Below are positions 54,833 through 64,000 of a stretch of DNA of 64,000 nt, in pieces. Each line of letters starts with the position of its first letter. The stretch's first letter is position 1. Source of the DNA: Stygiolobus caldivivus. GTDB taxonomy: Archaea; Thermoproteota; Thermoprotei_A; Sulfolobales; Sulfolobaceae. Position numbers and translations under genes: made by a program. Below the pieces are notes generated by a model. It made no database searches. It was not told the origin of the DNA and worked only from the letters and a program-made list of their open reading frames with translations. The DNA lies in contig NZ_AP024597.1 of NCBI RefSeq assembly GCF_019704315.1, positions 1,488,001-1,552,000 on the forward strand, read 5' to 3'.

Positions 54833-56593
54833 CTACCGTAGGTACTTGTTAAACCAGTCAAGTTTTCTCCTGAGCCTATCCTTCATATTCTCGGGCCTCC
54901 CCCTCCTCGCGTGTTCATGACCGTCCCCGTGGTACCTTACGAGTTCCGTATCTATCCCGTTCATCTTTAAAGCCATAAAGAACTGTTCAGCTTGTTCTAT
55001 AGGGCACCTGTAGTCTTCTTCTCCGTGGATTAGCATTGTCGGTGTCTTTACATTCTTCACGTAGTAAATCGGGGACATCTTCATTAGCTTATCTATACTT
55101 TCTTGCTTCCACGGGTCGTCTAGCCCGGATTCCACCACGTTAAACCAAAACCCTATATCGCTTGTCCCGCACATGCTGACAAGGTTGGATATACTCCTTT
55201 CACTTACAGCAGCACTGAACTCATCAGTCTTCGTCACTATCCAGTTGGTCATAAAGCCACCATAAGAACCGCCTGTAACACCTATCTTCCCGCTCAGCCC
55301 GTATTTTTCCTTAACGGTCTTCACGAATTTCATAATGTCTTCCATGTCTTTACCTCCCCAATCGCCTACACAAGCTTTTGCGAACTCTTCTCCATAACCT
55401 TGACTCCCCCTGGGGTTTGAGTAAATTACGTTAAAACCGTGCTTCGCAAAGAACTGGAATTCGATAAAATAAGAGTAACCATACGCGGTATGCGGGCCCC
55501 CGTGTATAAAAAGTATAGTAGGCGCGTTTTTGTCTACGATTATTGCCCACCCTTGGACTTCTCCGTTAACCTCTTCCGGTTTAATACCCCTCACTTTCGG
55601 GTTGGGGTCGTACTCAAAAGGTGTCTTTGAGTCACCCCTAGGGTATACTAAGATTGAAGGTTTCTCAGGGGTAGTATAGACGTAAGCTAAGTCCCCGTCT
55701 ACGTAGTCGAAAGTCCTTACCACTATATTTCCCTCTGTTAACTGGTCCACTTTACCGTCAGCTATTCTATATAAGTTGACCCGCCCCCCTACTTGACCAG
55801 TTGTAATTACCTCGTCCTTGTCAAAAATCAACTTTTCTTTAGCTCCGTCAAATAGGTCGCTAAGTACACTATTACCGCAATAATTACCGCAAAGGTAACT
55901 TTCACCTCGTTCAGGTAGGATTACCTCCTTAACAGCCCACGGTGTTTTGCCCTTTCTGTGGCCCAAATACGCTACTTCCCCTTTTTCGTTCATCGCGACA
56001 GCGTAGATACCGCCTTCTCCGCCGGTGATCCTCCTTAACTCATTACCTTCCACTTCATATAAGTCAGCTAGCCCGTAATCGTCCCCTTCTTTGGTCGCCG
56101 ATATAACTATCCTCTTACCGTTAGTCACCACGTCTGTTACGTCAAAGTCCCCTTCTATTAGCGGTGTTAATCCCTTCTCGTTGTAAAGGAATAACGACAT
56201 CCTAGTCCTGAGTAGTCCCCTCCCGTCGAACCTGTATTTGAGTTTTCCCGCCACGAAATGTGTCTCCTTATTTTCCTTCCTTTCTCCTACGACCAGTATG
56301 CCGTCTTTATGAAAGGCGTACTTGTGTACCTTTCCGAGTGAGAAGAGCTTCTCAGGCTCTCCATAGGGCCTTTGCCTAACCAGTGTTTTCCCGTCGACCA
56401 CGTAATATAGGTATTCCCCGTCATACTGTGGGGACGTCTCTTTCCCGCCAAAAGTTAGACGGCTCCCGTTTAGAAAGAGTGAAGACTTATACTTGTTTTC
56501 ATCTATCCAAGTTTCAGTGTGGAAAATACCTTTTTTACTCACCTTAACTTCTGATATTAGCTTCAAAGAATATGCCTCTTCAACCGTGTCCAT
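54833..56593 (-). CDS. S9-family prolyl oligopeptidase/acylaminoacyl peptidase
   Basis: 586 residues. N-terminal irregular propeller (~1-330), then alpha/beta hydrolase: oxyanion region FIHGGPHTAYGYSY, nucleophile Ser in VTGGSYGGFMTNW, Asp in IHGEEDYRCPIEQ, His in GDGHEHARRG. No signal peptide, so cytosolic peptide degradation or removal of N-acylated residues. ATG at 56593. Confidence 0.92.
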   Translation of the reverse strand: MDTVEEAYSLKLISEVKVSKKGIFHTETWIDENKYKSSLFLNGSRLTFGGKETSPQYDGEYLYYVVDGKTLVRQRPYGEPEKLFSLGKVHKYAFHKDGILVVGERKENKETHFVAGKLKYRFDGRGLLRTRMSLFLYNEKGLTPLIEGDFDVTDVVTNGKRIVISATKEGDDYGLADLYEVEGNELRRITGGEGGIYAVAMNEKGEVAYLGHRKGKTPWAVKEVILPERGESYLCGNYCGNSVLSDLFDGAKEKLIFDKDEVITTGQVGGRVNLYRIADGKVDQLTEGNIVVRTFDYVDGDLAYVYTTPEKPSILVYPRGDSKTPFEYDPNPKVRGIKPEEVNGEVQGWAIIVDKNAPTILFIHGGPHTAYGYSYFIEFQFFAKHGFNVIYSNPRGSQGYGEEFAKACVGDWGGKDMEDIMKFVKTVKEKYGLSGKIGVTGGSYGGFMTNWIVTKTDEFSAAVSERSISNLVSMCGTSDIGFWFNVVESGLDDPWKQESIDKLMKMSPIYYVKNVKTPTMLIHGEEDYRCPIEQAEQFFMALKMNGIDTELVRYHGDGHEHARRGRPENMKDRLRRKLDWFNKYLR

Positions 56594-56617
56594 AACCTTA
56601 ATAGGGCGAGAAAGGTT

Positions 56618-57205
56618 TTATCCTTTACTAGGGTTAGACGGTATGAAAACGCCGTATGTCATAGGCTTAGCGTTATTCCACACCGGAGGGGACGTTGAGT
56701 TTGGAGTCGCAATAGGGAAGAAGTATGGGGAAGGTGTGGAAAACGCGAAAAACTCACTGTAAGCCCCTTCAACCCTGATCTCCAGCCTTTTAGCGGGGTA
56801 TACTAGGAAGAGAGACGTAAAAGGCATCTGGTGCGGGATCTCGTTTTTCGAAGAAGGGGAATAGACTAACTGGAACTTTATTTTCCTGTCTTTACAGAGT
56901 TTCAGCTCACTCTCATCTGCCTTTGCTATTCTAGACCTTATTACTACGTTAAAGTCCAAATCTATGTCCTTTAGCCCCTCTCCGGTACCCCTGATCACCA
57001 GCTTATCCTCCTTATCTATTACTACGACGTCATACAGTACCATGTCAGGCACGTAAGTTATGTAGTAATAGTTCTTTACCCTCTTCACAACTCCGGTCTG
57101 GAGTAAAAAGTCCAGTAGTGCAAGCTCGTTCCTACTTAGCCTCTTTTTGACTTCTTTTTCTGACCTAGCTTTAGCTAGGTAGTCGATAAGCTCGTTTACA
57201 CTCAT
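56618..57205 (-). CDS. Conserved-looking hypothetical protein
   Basis: 195 residues. Helical start (MSVNELIDYLAKARSEKEVKKRLSRNE, ALLDFLLQTGVVKRVKNYYY, a possible winged-helix-like region), then a beta-rich domain (MVLYDVVVIDKEDKLVIRG, FNVVIRSRIAK). Pro/Ser-rich C-terminus ends 24 bp before the S9 peptidase start, so the two form an operon. No family recognised. Confidence 0.55.
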   Translation of the reverse strand: MSVNELIDYLAKARSEKEVKKRLSRNELALLDFLLQTGVVKRVKNYYYITYVPDMVLYDVVVIDKEDKLVIRGTGEGLKDIDLDFNVVIRSRIAKADESELKLCKDRKIKFQLVYSPSSKNEIPHQMPFTSLFLVYPAKRLEIRVEGAYSEFFAFSTPSPYFFPIATPNSTSPPVWNNAKPMTYGVFIPSNPSKG

Positions 57206-57301
57206 CCACCTTTTTTCTTAGTTTATCAATAAAATAAACTTTATTTCATACGTGACAAAAAGACACCACTTTTTTATTTCCGTTAATCTATAATTATAGA
57301 T

Positions 57302-58852
57302 ATGGCTTTCACAAACGAGAACACCGTAGCTAAATATAAGGGTAGGGAAGAGGAGTTCCACCAAGAATTCGAAAAAGCGCTGGAAAAAGTCCGCTTGGGA
57401 GAAGAATACCCGATATTGATAGGTGGGGAAGAGGTAAGGACGGGAAAGACGTTTGAAGTTAGGTCTCCTATAGACACGTCGTTGGTCATAGGTAGGTTCC
57501 AGATGGCGGACGAAAACTCAGTTGACAAGGCGTTCAGGGTAGCAAGAGAAGCGTATAGGGAATGGAGGTTAACCTCGTGGAGGGAGAGGGTCGAGTTGGC
57601 AAAGAGGACAGCGGAGTTGATGAGGAGGAGGAAGTTCGAGCTTGCGGCTACAATAACACTGGAAAACGGGAAGAACCGGTACGAGGCCGTTGGGGAAGTA
57701 GATGAGGCGATAGACTATTTTGAGTACTACGCATACATACTCCAGTTAAACAGGGGGTTTTCAAGGGATATGGAATCGAGGATGTATAAGAACGAGCATT
57801 CCTTCTCGGTAATGAAGCCTTATGGGGCTTGGGCGGTAATAGCACCGTTTAACTTCCCGTTGGCTATAACTACCACAATGAGTTTGGGGGCGGTCATTAC
57901 TGGTAATACGGCAGTAGTCAAACCCTCTTCGGATACACCGCTTTCCGCTTTCAACCTAGTGAAAATAATGCTTGAGGCGGGGTTCCCAGCCGGGGTAATA
58001 AATTACGTGACCGGTAGCGGTAAGGACATAGCTGACCTGATGCTGTCCAGGGCTGACGGGCTGGCATTTACGGGTTCAAAGGACGTAGGGCACTCACTAG
58101 CAAAGAGGTTGATAGAGAAAGACCCAAGGCCTATAGTTATGGAATTGGGGGGCAAAAACCCGGTAGTAGTGACAGATAAGGCCGACTTGGACAAAGCTAC
58201 AGAAGGGGTCTACCGCGGTGCTTTCGGTTTTGGCGGTCAAAAATGTAGCGCAACTTCGAGGGTGTTCGTGTTTGAAAGCGTACACGATAGGTTTGTAGAG
58301 AAGCTTGTAAATAAGGTTAAGGAGATCAAGGTAGGTGACCCGAGGAAGAGAGAAGTGTTCTTAGGCCCTATAATAAACAAGGGTGCAGTAGAGAAGTATA
58401 AGAAATTCGTAGACGAAGCAGTAAAGAACGGAGGGAAGATAGCAGTAGGCGGTAAAGTGATCGACGAAGATAGAGGGTATTATGTAGAACCTACAGTCAT
58501 CACCGGTTTACCTTATGAGCATTGGATGTGGAAGACTGAGCTCTTTGTCCCCATACTTTTGGTAGGAAAAGTGAAGACCTTGGAAGAAGCTGTAAGGATG
58601 GCTAATGACGTGGAGTACGGTTTGACTGCGGGGATATTCAGTGAGGACAAAAAGGAGGTAGAGTACTTCTTCGATAATATCGAAGCCGGGGTAGTCTACG
58701 CTAATAGGACTGTAGGCGCTACTACCGGTGCTATGCCCGGGGTACAGCCTTTCGGCGGATGGAAGCACTCTGGTTGGACCGGAAAGAACGCGGGGGGACC
58801 TTATTACCTGCTGTCTTTCCTAAGGGAACAAGCACTGACTTATTACGACTGA
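57302..58852 (+). CDS. NAD(P)-dependent aldehyde dehydrogenase, pyrroline-5-carboxylate dehydrogenase-like
   Basis: 516 residues. ALDH motifs: IAPFNFPLAI, FTGSKDVG, catalytic Glu in VMELGGKNPVV, catalytic Cys in GGQKCSATSRV, and E-P-T-V-I then ELFVPILLVG. The N-terminal extension (~45 residues) and GFSRDMESRMYKNEHSFSVMKPYG fit 1-pyrroline-5-carboxylate/glutamate semialdehyde dehydrogenases, but the substrate is not certain. TATA-like TTTTTTATTTCC ~30 nt upstream of the ATG. Confidence 0.85.
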   Translation: MAFTNENTVAKYKGREEEFHQEFEKALEKVRLGEEYPILIGGEEVRTGKTFEVRSPIDTSLVIGRFQMADENSVDKAFRVAREAYREWRLTSWRERVELAKRTAELMRRRKFELAATITLENGKNRYEAVGEVDEAIDYFEYYAYILQLNRGFSRDMESRMYKNEHSFSVMKPYGAWAVIAPFNFPLAITTTMSLGAVITGNTAVVKPSSDTPLSAFNLVKIMLEAGFPAGVINYVTGSGKDIADLMLSRADGLAFTGSKDVGHSLAKRLIEKDPRPIVMELGGKNPVVVTDKADLDKATEGVYRGAFGFGGQKCSATSRVFVFESVHDRFVEKLVNKVKEIKVGDPRKREVFLGPIINKGAVEKYKKFVDEAVKNGGKIAVGGKVIDEDRGYYVEPTVITGLPYEHWMWKTELFVPILLVGKVKTLEEAVRMANDVEYGLTAGIFSEDKKEVEYFFDNIEAGVVYANRTVGATTGAMPGVQPFGGWKHSGWTGKNAGGPYYLLSFLREQALTYYD

Positions 58853-58967
58853 TTTTTTCCCCGTTAGCCCCTGCAAATTAAGTACGGACTGCTCGGCGTA
58901 ACAGTGTAACGAATGCGTAAATAGAAAAAGGGAGTCGCTTAAACTCCAGGTTTTTTAACCGAGACTT

Positions 58968-59351
58968 CTATTTCCCTTTGCACTCTTCGTCAAGTGTCTT
59001 TATGCTCATATCGTCAGCGTAGTCTATAATGCAGAAAAACTCCAGCGGAGAGTCTGAGTTTACAAAAGCGTGCTTTACGTTAGCGTCGATAAATATAAAA
59101 TCACCTTCTTTCATCTCGTAGACCTTGTCCGCAACACAGACCTTACACTTACCCTTCGTGATGACTACCGTCTCTTGGTACTTATGGACATGCATCGGGA
59201 TCACTCCTTGAGGGTCTAATGTGAATTTCCTCACCGCATAATGTGCACCGTGTTCCTTGGTTATTAACCACTGTATGTAAGCACCTTTAGAGCCTTTAAT
59301 AGGCACTTCTGTTTTAGCCACTCCCGAAATATTTGACAGATAATACTCCAT
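58968..59351 (-). CDS. Single-domain cupin protein
   Basis: 127 residues. Cupin motif 1 [18 protein letters not shown] (H-x-H...E) and motif 2 [16 protein letters not shown] are complete, so it probably binds a metal. Enzyme function cannot be told. ATG at 59351, divergent from the glycosyltransferase. Confidence 0.85.
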   Translation of the reverse strand: MEYYLSNISGVAKTEVPIKGSKGAYIQWLITKEHGAHYAVRKFTLDPQGVIPMHVHKYQETVVITKGKCKVCVADKVYEMKEGDFIFIDANVKHAFVNSDSPLEFFCIIDYADDMSIKTLDEECKGK

Positions 59352-59408
59352 ATCGAGAGGTAAGTCATAACCTAGTTTAAAAATTTGACCTACAACTAGA
59401 TACTGAGA

Positions 59409-60689
59409 ATGAGATTAGGAATAGTCTACGACCAACTCATAGCCCCTATATTTCCGGGAGGAGGGGGGTTACACTCATTAGAAGTCGTTAAGAGGCTGGC
59501 TAAGGAATTTGAAATAACTTACTTCCCTTCAAGCAGGTTGTTCCTCAGGTGGGGGGACAGGAAAGAGGAAGTTTTGAAGAAAGTCAATGAGGTCGAAAAG
59601 TTTGTAAAGGTCGCGGAAGCCTTTCCTTACCTTCTGGACAAGGTCAACCCCTCAGGTTTCAAACAGTTTTTCCCCAGGGACACTGCCAGACTCGTCGCTA
59701 GGGCCTATAGTGAAGAAGCTAAAAAAGTGGACTTCCTATACGAACCGGACCACACGTCCCTTGACATATTTTATTTAGCTAAGTACGCACAGAGGAAGTT
59801 CGGTATTACCCTGCAAGCTACTCCATATTACGAGGACTCATTAGAATACCTACGTAAGCTAGTGAAGACTAGGTTTAACAGGTGTATGTTTATGGAAAGG
59901 AGGGGGTTCCTCACGAGGTATATTTATAACGAAACATATTTAAAGCCGGTACATAAAGCCCTTTTCAGGGGGTCTCTCCCTTCTTTTATTTCAAGCGTCA
60001 GTGAAGGGCCTATCATCGAAGCCGGGCTGGACAAGTTAGGTATCCCGAAAATAGTCCTTAGACCCGGTAACGCATTTGAGGACAAACTCCTTAGGTTTAG
60101 GAATACGTCGGATAAAGAGGACTATATCCTATATTTCGGGGTACTGGCGGAACATAAGGGGGTTTTAGAGCTCCCTGAAATATTTGCTAAAGTGAGGAAG
60201 AAAAAGGACGTAAGGTTAGTGTTAATGGGTAAGTTTTCTTCTCCTTGTATTGAGAAATTGTTCTGGAAAAAGATTAGTTCACTGGGACTCGATAAGTATG
60301 TAGAGTACCTGGGGTTCATAGATAGGAGACAAGAGTTAGAGAGGTTTTCCGCAATTATTTCGAGAGCTAAGGCTTTAATTTACCCTACCCATGCCGACTC
60401 TTTCTCCTTGGCGATCTTGGAGTCCTTAGCCCTAGGGACTCCAGCAATATCATACGATATACCCGGTGTTAGGTCAATATACAGCGGGTTACGAAGTGTT
60501 GAGCTCGTTAACGAGTTCGATATTGTAAGTGCTGCCAATAAAACAGTAAAGATCCTCGATATGAACCCTGCAGAGTATGAAAGTGTTATGAATGAGGAAA
60601 AACTAGAAGGCTTTTTAAAGCTGTACTCCTCTTGGGACAATGTCGCCGAAGCTGAAAGAAAAGTTATCACCTATTACTCTCAAGTTTAA
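59409..60689 (+). CDS. GT-B glycosyltransferase (GT4-like)
   Basis: 426 residues. N-terminal [27 protein letters not shown]-terminal Rossmann half with [18 protein letters not shown] and the nucleotide-sugar E-x7-E motif [20 protein letters not shown]. The following GH15 gene starts 24 bp downstream, suggesting joint work in glycogen/trehalose or glycan metabolism. Confidence 0.85.
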   Translation: MRLGIVYDQLIAPIFPGGGGLHSLEVVKRLAKEFEITYFPSSRLFLRWGDRKEEVLKKVNEVEKFVKVAEAFPYLLDKVNPSGFKQFFPRDTARLVARAYSEEAKKVDFLYEPDHTSLDIFYLAKYAQRKFGITLQATPYYEDSLEYLRKLVKTRFNRCMFMERRGFLTRYIYNETYLKPVHKALFRGSLPSFISSVSEGPIIEAGLDKLGIPKIVLRPGNAFEDKLLRFRNTSDKEDYILYFGVLAEHKGVLELPEIFAKVRKKKDVRLVLMGKFSSPCIEKLFWKKISSLGLDKYVEYLGFIDRRQELERFSAIISRAKALIYPTHADSFSLAILESLALGTPAISYDIPGVRSIYSGLRSVELVNEFDIVSAANKTVKILDMNPAEYESVMNEEKLEGFLKLYSSWDNVAEAERKVITYYSQV

Positions 60690-60713
60690 AAACCATAGCT
60701 TCTACAACTTACT

Positions 60714-62444
60714 GTGAGACCGTTAGGGTTTATATCAAACCAAAAGACGGCAGCATTAGTCCAAGATACTAGCATAGTCTGGTTACCCCTACCGAAGTAC
60801 GATTCGCCGTCAGTCTTTAGTAGACTATTGGATGAGGAAGGCGGAGAATTCACTATACTCCCTGACTATAAGGTAAAGGAAATAAGGCAATACTACGAAT
60901 ACCCCTTAGTTCTGAGGACGGAGGTAATCACCGAGAAGGGCTCTATTACGATATCTGACTTACTTTCATTGGGAGAAACCGTGGTAATAAGAAAAGTTAA
61001 CGCCGAAGTGGGCTTCAAAGTACTGTTTAAACCTGTGTTCAGGTACGCCCTATATAGACCGATCATAAGGAACAGCAGGTTTATAAACCCTAAAGGTAGG
61101 GACTGTATAGCGTTCTTACACTCTTACCGCGGGAAGGTGAGGAGAAAGGACAAGTACTTATGGGAATTCAGTGAAGGTGACGGGGTATTAGTAGCAAATT
61201 ACAGTTCGGACATAGAGCACGGGATAATGAGCGAGAGGGGTAAGACCCTAACCGCTAATTACGAGATGTCTTTCGACGAGACGGTAAAGTTTTGGAACAG
61301 TTTTGACATAAAAGAGGTTGAAAAGTTCAGGGAGCTGTTTAAGGCTTCAGTGTTCACTCTCCTAGGCTCGATATACTCTTCCTCCGGTGGGAGTATAGCT
61401 GCACCTACTACTTCACTACCGGAAGTCGAAGGCGGGAGCAGGAACTGGGACTATAGGTTTACGTGGGTCAGGGACTCGTCAATTACAGCTATAGGACTAT
61501 TAGATGCAGGTTTCGTAGTGGAGGGGAGGAGGATAATAAATTTCCTCTTCTCCCTGATAAATTTCTCGTCTAAGCCCTTTTACTTCCCACTTTACACCAT
61601 TGAGGGGACTATCCCTCCCCCTGAAGTGAAGTTAAACTGGCTCTCCGGTTATAAGGGTTCCAAGCCCGTAAGGGTGGGTAATGCTGCGTCTAAACAAATA
61701 CAGCTCGACGTAGAAGGGTTCTTCGTCTCTGCAGTGTATAGATACTACCAAGGTACAAGTGACAAAGTGTTCTTAAGAGACCAGTTCGATAAGCTCTCCC
61801 ACATAGCGGACTGGGTATCCCGTAACTGGACACTGAAGGACTCAGGGATATGGGAAGATAGGGGAGAACCGAGGCATTATACCCACTCTAAGATGATGAT
61901 GTGGATCGCGTTGGACAAGGTAGGGAAGATGGCTACCGCTTTAGGTGAGACAGACAGGTGGAGTGAGAGCAGGGAGAAACTCAGGGAGTGGATACTGACT
62001 AATTGTATAAAGGGCGGGCACTTTATAAGGTATGCCGGTGGGGAAGACGAGGTAGACGCTTCTTTACTCTCAGCACCGATTTATGGCTTCATCAGCGTCG
62101 ACGACCCGCTTTTCACGGCTACTCTAGATAAAATAGAGAAGGAACTAGTAATAGATGGCGTGTTTGTGAAGAGGTATAAAAAGGACTTTATGGGCGAGGC
62201 AAAGTACCCGTTCTTACTGACTACAGTGTGGTTAGCGAGAGTTTACTTAATGTTGGGAGAGGTCAGTAAAGCTGAAAGGATACTAGAAAGGCTGGAGGAA
62301 GTCTCTAGCCCGCTCTACCTCATGGGTGAACATATGGACCCGGTTAGGGGTGAGTTCACCGGGAACTTTCCGCAGGTATTTGTACACGCAGAAATCGTGT
62401 CTTTGATTAAAAATATGGGGGGGGGGGAGTTAAAGGTTAGTTAA
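60714..62444 (+). CDS. GH15 glucoamylase/trehalase-type glycoside hydrolase
   Basis: 576 residues from GTG 60714. N-terminal beta-sandwich domain (~1-200), then the (alpha/alpha)6 barrel: GGSRNWDYRFTWVRDSS is the GH15 signature W-D-x-R-[FY]-x-W-[VL]-R-D; IWEDRGEPRHYTHSKMMMW carries the catalytic Glu; the second acid lies in GEFTGNFPQVFVHA. Archaeal GH15 enzymes of this length act on glucose oligomers or trehalose. The last codons run through a G10 tract (MGGGE). Confidence 0.9.
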   Translation: MRPLGFISNQKTAALVQDTSIVWLPLPKYDSPSVFSRLLDEEGGEFTILPDYKVKEIRQYYEYPLVLRTEVITEKGSITISDLLSLGETVVIRKVNAEVGFKVLFKPVFRYALYRPIIRNSRFINPKGRDCIAFLHSYRGKVRRKDKYLWEFSEGDGVLVANYSSDIEHGIMSERGKTLTANYEMSFDETVKFWNSFDIKEVEKFRELFKASVFTLLGSIYSSSGGSIAAPTTSLPEVEGGSRNWDYRFTWVRDSSITAIGLLDAGFVVEGRRIINFLFSLINFSSKPFYFPLYTIEGTIPPPEVKLNWLSGYKGSKPVRVGNAASKQIQLDVEGFFVSAVYRYYQGTSDKVFLRDQFDKLSHIADWVSRNWTLKDSGIWEDRGEPRHYTHSKMMMWIALDKVGKMATALGETDRWSESREKLREWILTNCIKGGHFIRYAGGEDEVDASLLSAPIYGFISVDDPLFTATLDKIEKELVIDGVFVKRYKKDFMGEAKYPFLLTTVWLARVYLMLGEVSKAERILERLEEVSSPLYLMGEHMDPVRGEFTGNFPQVFVHAEIVSLIKNMGGGELKVS

Positions 62445-62822
62445 TAGCTCTGTTTTCATCGTAACTAGTAATTACTTTTAGTGGCTACCAGTTACTTAGC
62501 TTCGTTACCTCTCTCCCCCCTTGCCTAAGACTTCTCGTTTCACATATATGCTCTACCTGAGGAGGTAAAAGTTGAATAATAATAGCTCATGCAAAAATTA
62601 AGATAATACGTCTTTTGCTACAATATTAGTTATATCCTACCAGGGGCTGGAGGGTAACGTCAATTCTCTTGCCAGGTGAATTTTTTGGCCCTATACTTGA
62701 GGCATTATTACCCTTTATTAACCGACCCGGCTATAAATACTAGCACTACGTTTTGCTAATTTGGCGAGAAAAGACTAAATGGGGTAGTCAACGTTTTTAT
62801 CCTACTTTTCATAATTTACCTT
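62445..62822. other. Intergenic region, no gene seen
   Basis: No supported frame on either strand. GTTTTTATCC (about 62792-62801) is a TATA-like element ~25 nt before the ATG of the DJ-1 gene. Confidence 0.35.
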
Positions 62823-63332
62823 ATGAAAGTACTCTTCATAGTTGGAGATGAATATGAAGATATTGAACTACTCTATCCCTTCTATAGGGTAATAGAAGAA
62901 GGCTTTACACCCGTGATTGCGGGTAAGGAGAAGGGTAGTAAAATAACTGGTAAACACGGTTACAGCGTAGTCGCAGATATTTCTTTTAAGGAAGTAAACC
63001 CTGAAGACTACTTAGCCTTAGTGATACCCGGCGGGAGGGGACCTGAAAGGATAAGGACTTTGCCTGAGGTCAAAGAAATAACGAGGAAGTTCTTCGAACT
63101 GAAAAAGCCTGTAGCGGCAATTTGTCACGGCCCGCAGATACTAATTTCTGCGGGTGTAATCAAAGGCAAAAAAGTGACCTCAGTAGCGTCGATCAAAGAT
63201 GATGTCATAGCAGCAGGCGGAGAGTATGTCGATAGCCCGGTAGTAGAAGACGAGAACCTGATCTCTTCAAGGCACCCCGGGGACTTGCCTTATTTCGCGT
63301 CAACCCTAATTAAAGTATTGAAGAAAAAGTGA
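62823..63332 (+). CDS. DJ-1/PfpI-family protein
   Basis: 169 residues, family length. VIPGGRGPERIR and nucleophile elbow AAICHGPQILISAG with the reactive Cys and following His as in the Pyrococcus PfpI protease/deglycase. Probably protein quality control or methylglyoxal-adduct repair. An 11-nt C tract follows its stop. Confidence 0.92.
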   Translation: MKVLFIVGDEYEDIELLYPFYRVIEEGFTPVIAGKEKGSKITGKHGYSVVADISFKEVNPEDYLALVIPGGRGPERIRTLPEVKEITRKFFELKKPVAAICHGPQILISAGVIKGKKVTSVASIKDDVIAAGGEYVDSPVVEDENLISSRHPGDLPYFASTLIKVLKKK

Positions 63333-63373
63333 CCCCCCCCCCCACTGGGTGTTTAACTCGGATAGCCCTCTTA

Positions 63374-63787
63374 TCACTTGAGTAGCTCATCTACAAAGAG
63401 TATGCCCAGCTCCTCTTTAAAGGGCTCAATCTCTTTTTCCCTCTTAAACACAGAAGGTATCCCTAAGGCCTTACCGCTAGCAATACTTGTCGCGTCTGCC
63501 AGAGATATCGGGTATTTACACTTTATCTTGTACACCTCCCCCTTCACCCTAGAGAAAGGGAGAACCGTAAAATAACCCGTAGAGGCCAACAAGCCTTCAA
63601 GTCCCTCAGCCTTCTCTTCACCGCTCCTCCTGCACACCACGTACTTAATTTCCTCCATGTTTAACTCGTTTATGAAGACCTCGTCTAGTCCCTCCTCTAT
63701 GAAACCCTCTATCTTCTTACCCTCTTCACTACCGGAGAGTAGTTCAATGACCACACCGGAGTCAAATACCATACTTTTCCTTTTCAT
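63374..63787 (-). CDS. vapC: PIN-domain toxin (VapC-like)
   Basis: 137 residues. SMVFDSGVVIELLSG carries the first Asp, NELNMEEIKYVV the Glu, and SLADATSIASGKALG the third acid. The final Asp position is less clear (VFKREKEIEPF replaces the usual T-x-D). Preceded by and overlapping the antitoxin gene by 26 bp. Confidence 0.85.
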   Translation of the reverse strand: MKRKSMVFDSGVVIELLSGSEEGKKIEGFIEEGLDEVFINELNMEEIKYVVCRRSGEEKAEGLEGLLASTGYFTVLPFSRVKGEVYKIKCKYPISLADATSIASGKALGIPSVFKREKEIEPFKEELGILFVDELLK

Positions 63788-64000
63788 GCTGGACCTCCTT
63801 TCTCCTCTCCTCTATTAGATCACTAACGGAGATTTCTGGTACCAGCCCTACCAAGTCCTTGAGTTTTTCCGGGTCTTTCTTCCTATACAGCGAGAGGAGG
63901 AACTCGATTACGTCATTAAAGTCAACCTTTTCTCCCCTTTCTATTTGTAGTTCACCCATTATCCTCAATAACTCCTTCTTTACCTCCTTCGATACCCTTA
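63762..64000 (-). CDS. vapB: RHH-type antitoxin (VapB-like), N-terminus beyond window
   Basis: The frame is open to the right edge: VSKEVKKELLRIMGELQIERGEKVDFNDVIEFLL (~34 residues) is the ribbon-helix-helix domain, lacking only its first few residues; the C-terminal tail EISVSDLIEERRKEVQHEKEKYG binds the toxin. A TTG at 63968 is inside the domain and is not the true start. Confidence 0.75.
   Translation of the reverse strand, partial: RVSKEVKKELLRIMGELQIERGEKVDFNDVIEFLLSLYRKKDPEKLKDLVGLVPEISVSDLIEERRKEVQHEKEKYGI

Noticed and set aside
57648-58768. Several minus-strand frames inside the aldehyde dehydrogenase gene
   Set aside because: They are antisense shadows with odd Ser/His/Pro/Leu-rich composition; the plus-strand frame has all ALDH motifs.
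1-64000. tRNA or rRNA genes
   Set aside because: No T-loop (GTTCAAATC-like) with matching acceptor stems, and no conserved rRNA segments were recognised on either strand.

Overview
The window looks like a piece of a Sulfolobales (Crenarchaeota/Thermoproteota) chromosome. The evidence is archaeal TATA-type promoters about 25-27 nt in front of start codons (leaderless transcripts), DoxDA thiosulfate:quinone oxidoreductase, a Cut-type glyceraldehyde/aldehyde oxidoreductase, S-layer-style Thr-rich secreted proteins, a GH15 glucoamylase/trehalase beside a glycosyltransferase, several VapBC pairs, and decayed TnpB-type insertion-sequence remnants. I cannot name the species. I found no rRNA, tRNA or CRISPR array.

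Left third (1-23 kb) is a defence/accessory region. It holds two different Csx1-type CARF-HEPN ribonucleases (655-1917 and 8623-10071), a HEPN/MNT toxin-antitoxin pair, an MFS transporter, an isoprenylcysteine methyltransferase-like protein, a decayed tnpB, a zinc-ribbon/LamG surface protein and an SRPBCC protein. A nine-gene, translationally coupled type III-D CRISPR effector operon follows (minus strand, 19726 to 11918): small subunit, three Cas7-like RAMPs, an unrecognised 61-aa protein, Cas10 with intact HD and GGDD motifs, another Cas7, a Csx10/Cas5-like protein and a last Cas7. Cas10 probably makes cyclic oligoadenylate, which the Csx1 proteins would sense. A VapBC pair separates this operon from a three-gene operon on the plus strand (20887-22582) that I consider the best candidate for something new: a PD-(D/E)XK-type nuclease, a Cas6-like RAMP without a visible catalytic histidine, and a C2H2 zinc-finger protein. 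No cas1/cas2 and no array are present, so crRNAs must come from elsewhere.

Middle (23-37 kb): a TldD/PmbA-like protein, an fdhA-DUF1641-fdhD formate dehydrogenase operon, then a gene-poor, decayed stretch (28-37 kb) with a VapBC pair whose toxin has no normal start codon, transposon fragments, dispersed repeats, an MFS transporter, a secreted PQQ-type beta-propeller and a second SRPBCC protein.

Right part (37-64 kb) is metabolic: an APC amino-acid permease; a dipeptide/oligopeptide ABC transporter operon (ATPases, permeases and a membrane protein) facing a secreted propeller protein and a substrate-binding protein whose domain halves appear circularly permuted; a Sir2 deacylase; a KaiC-like ATPase; doxDA; the cutMSL aldehyde oxidoreductase; an S9 peptidase; an aldehyde dehydrogenase; a cupin; a glycosyltransferase plus GH15 hydrolase pair; a DJ-1/PfpI protein; and a VapBC pair cut by the right edge.
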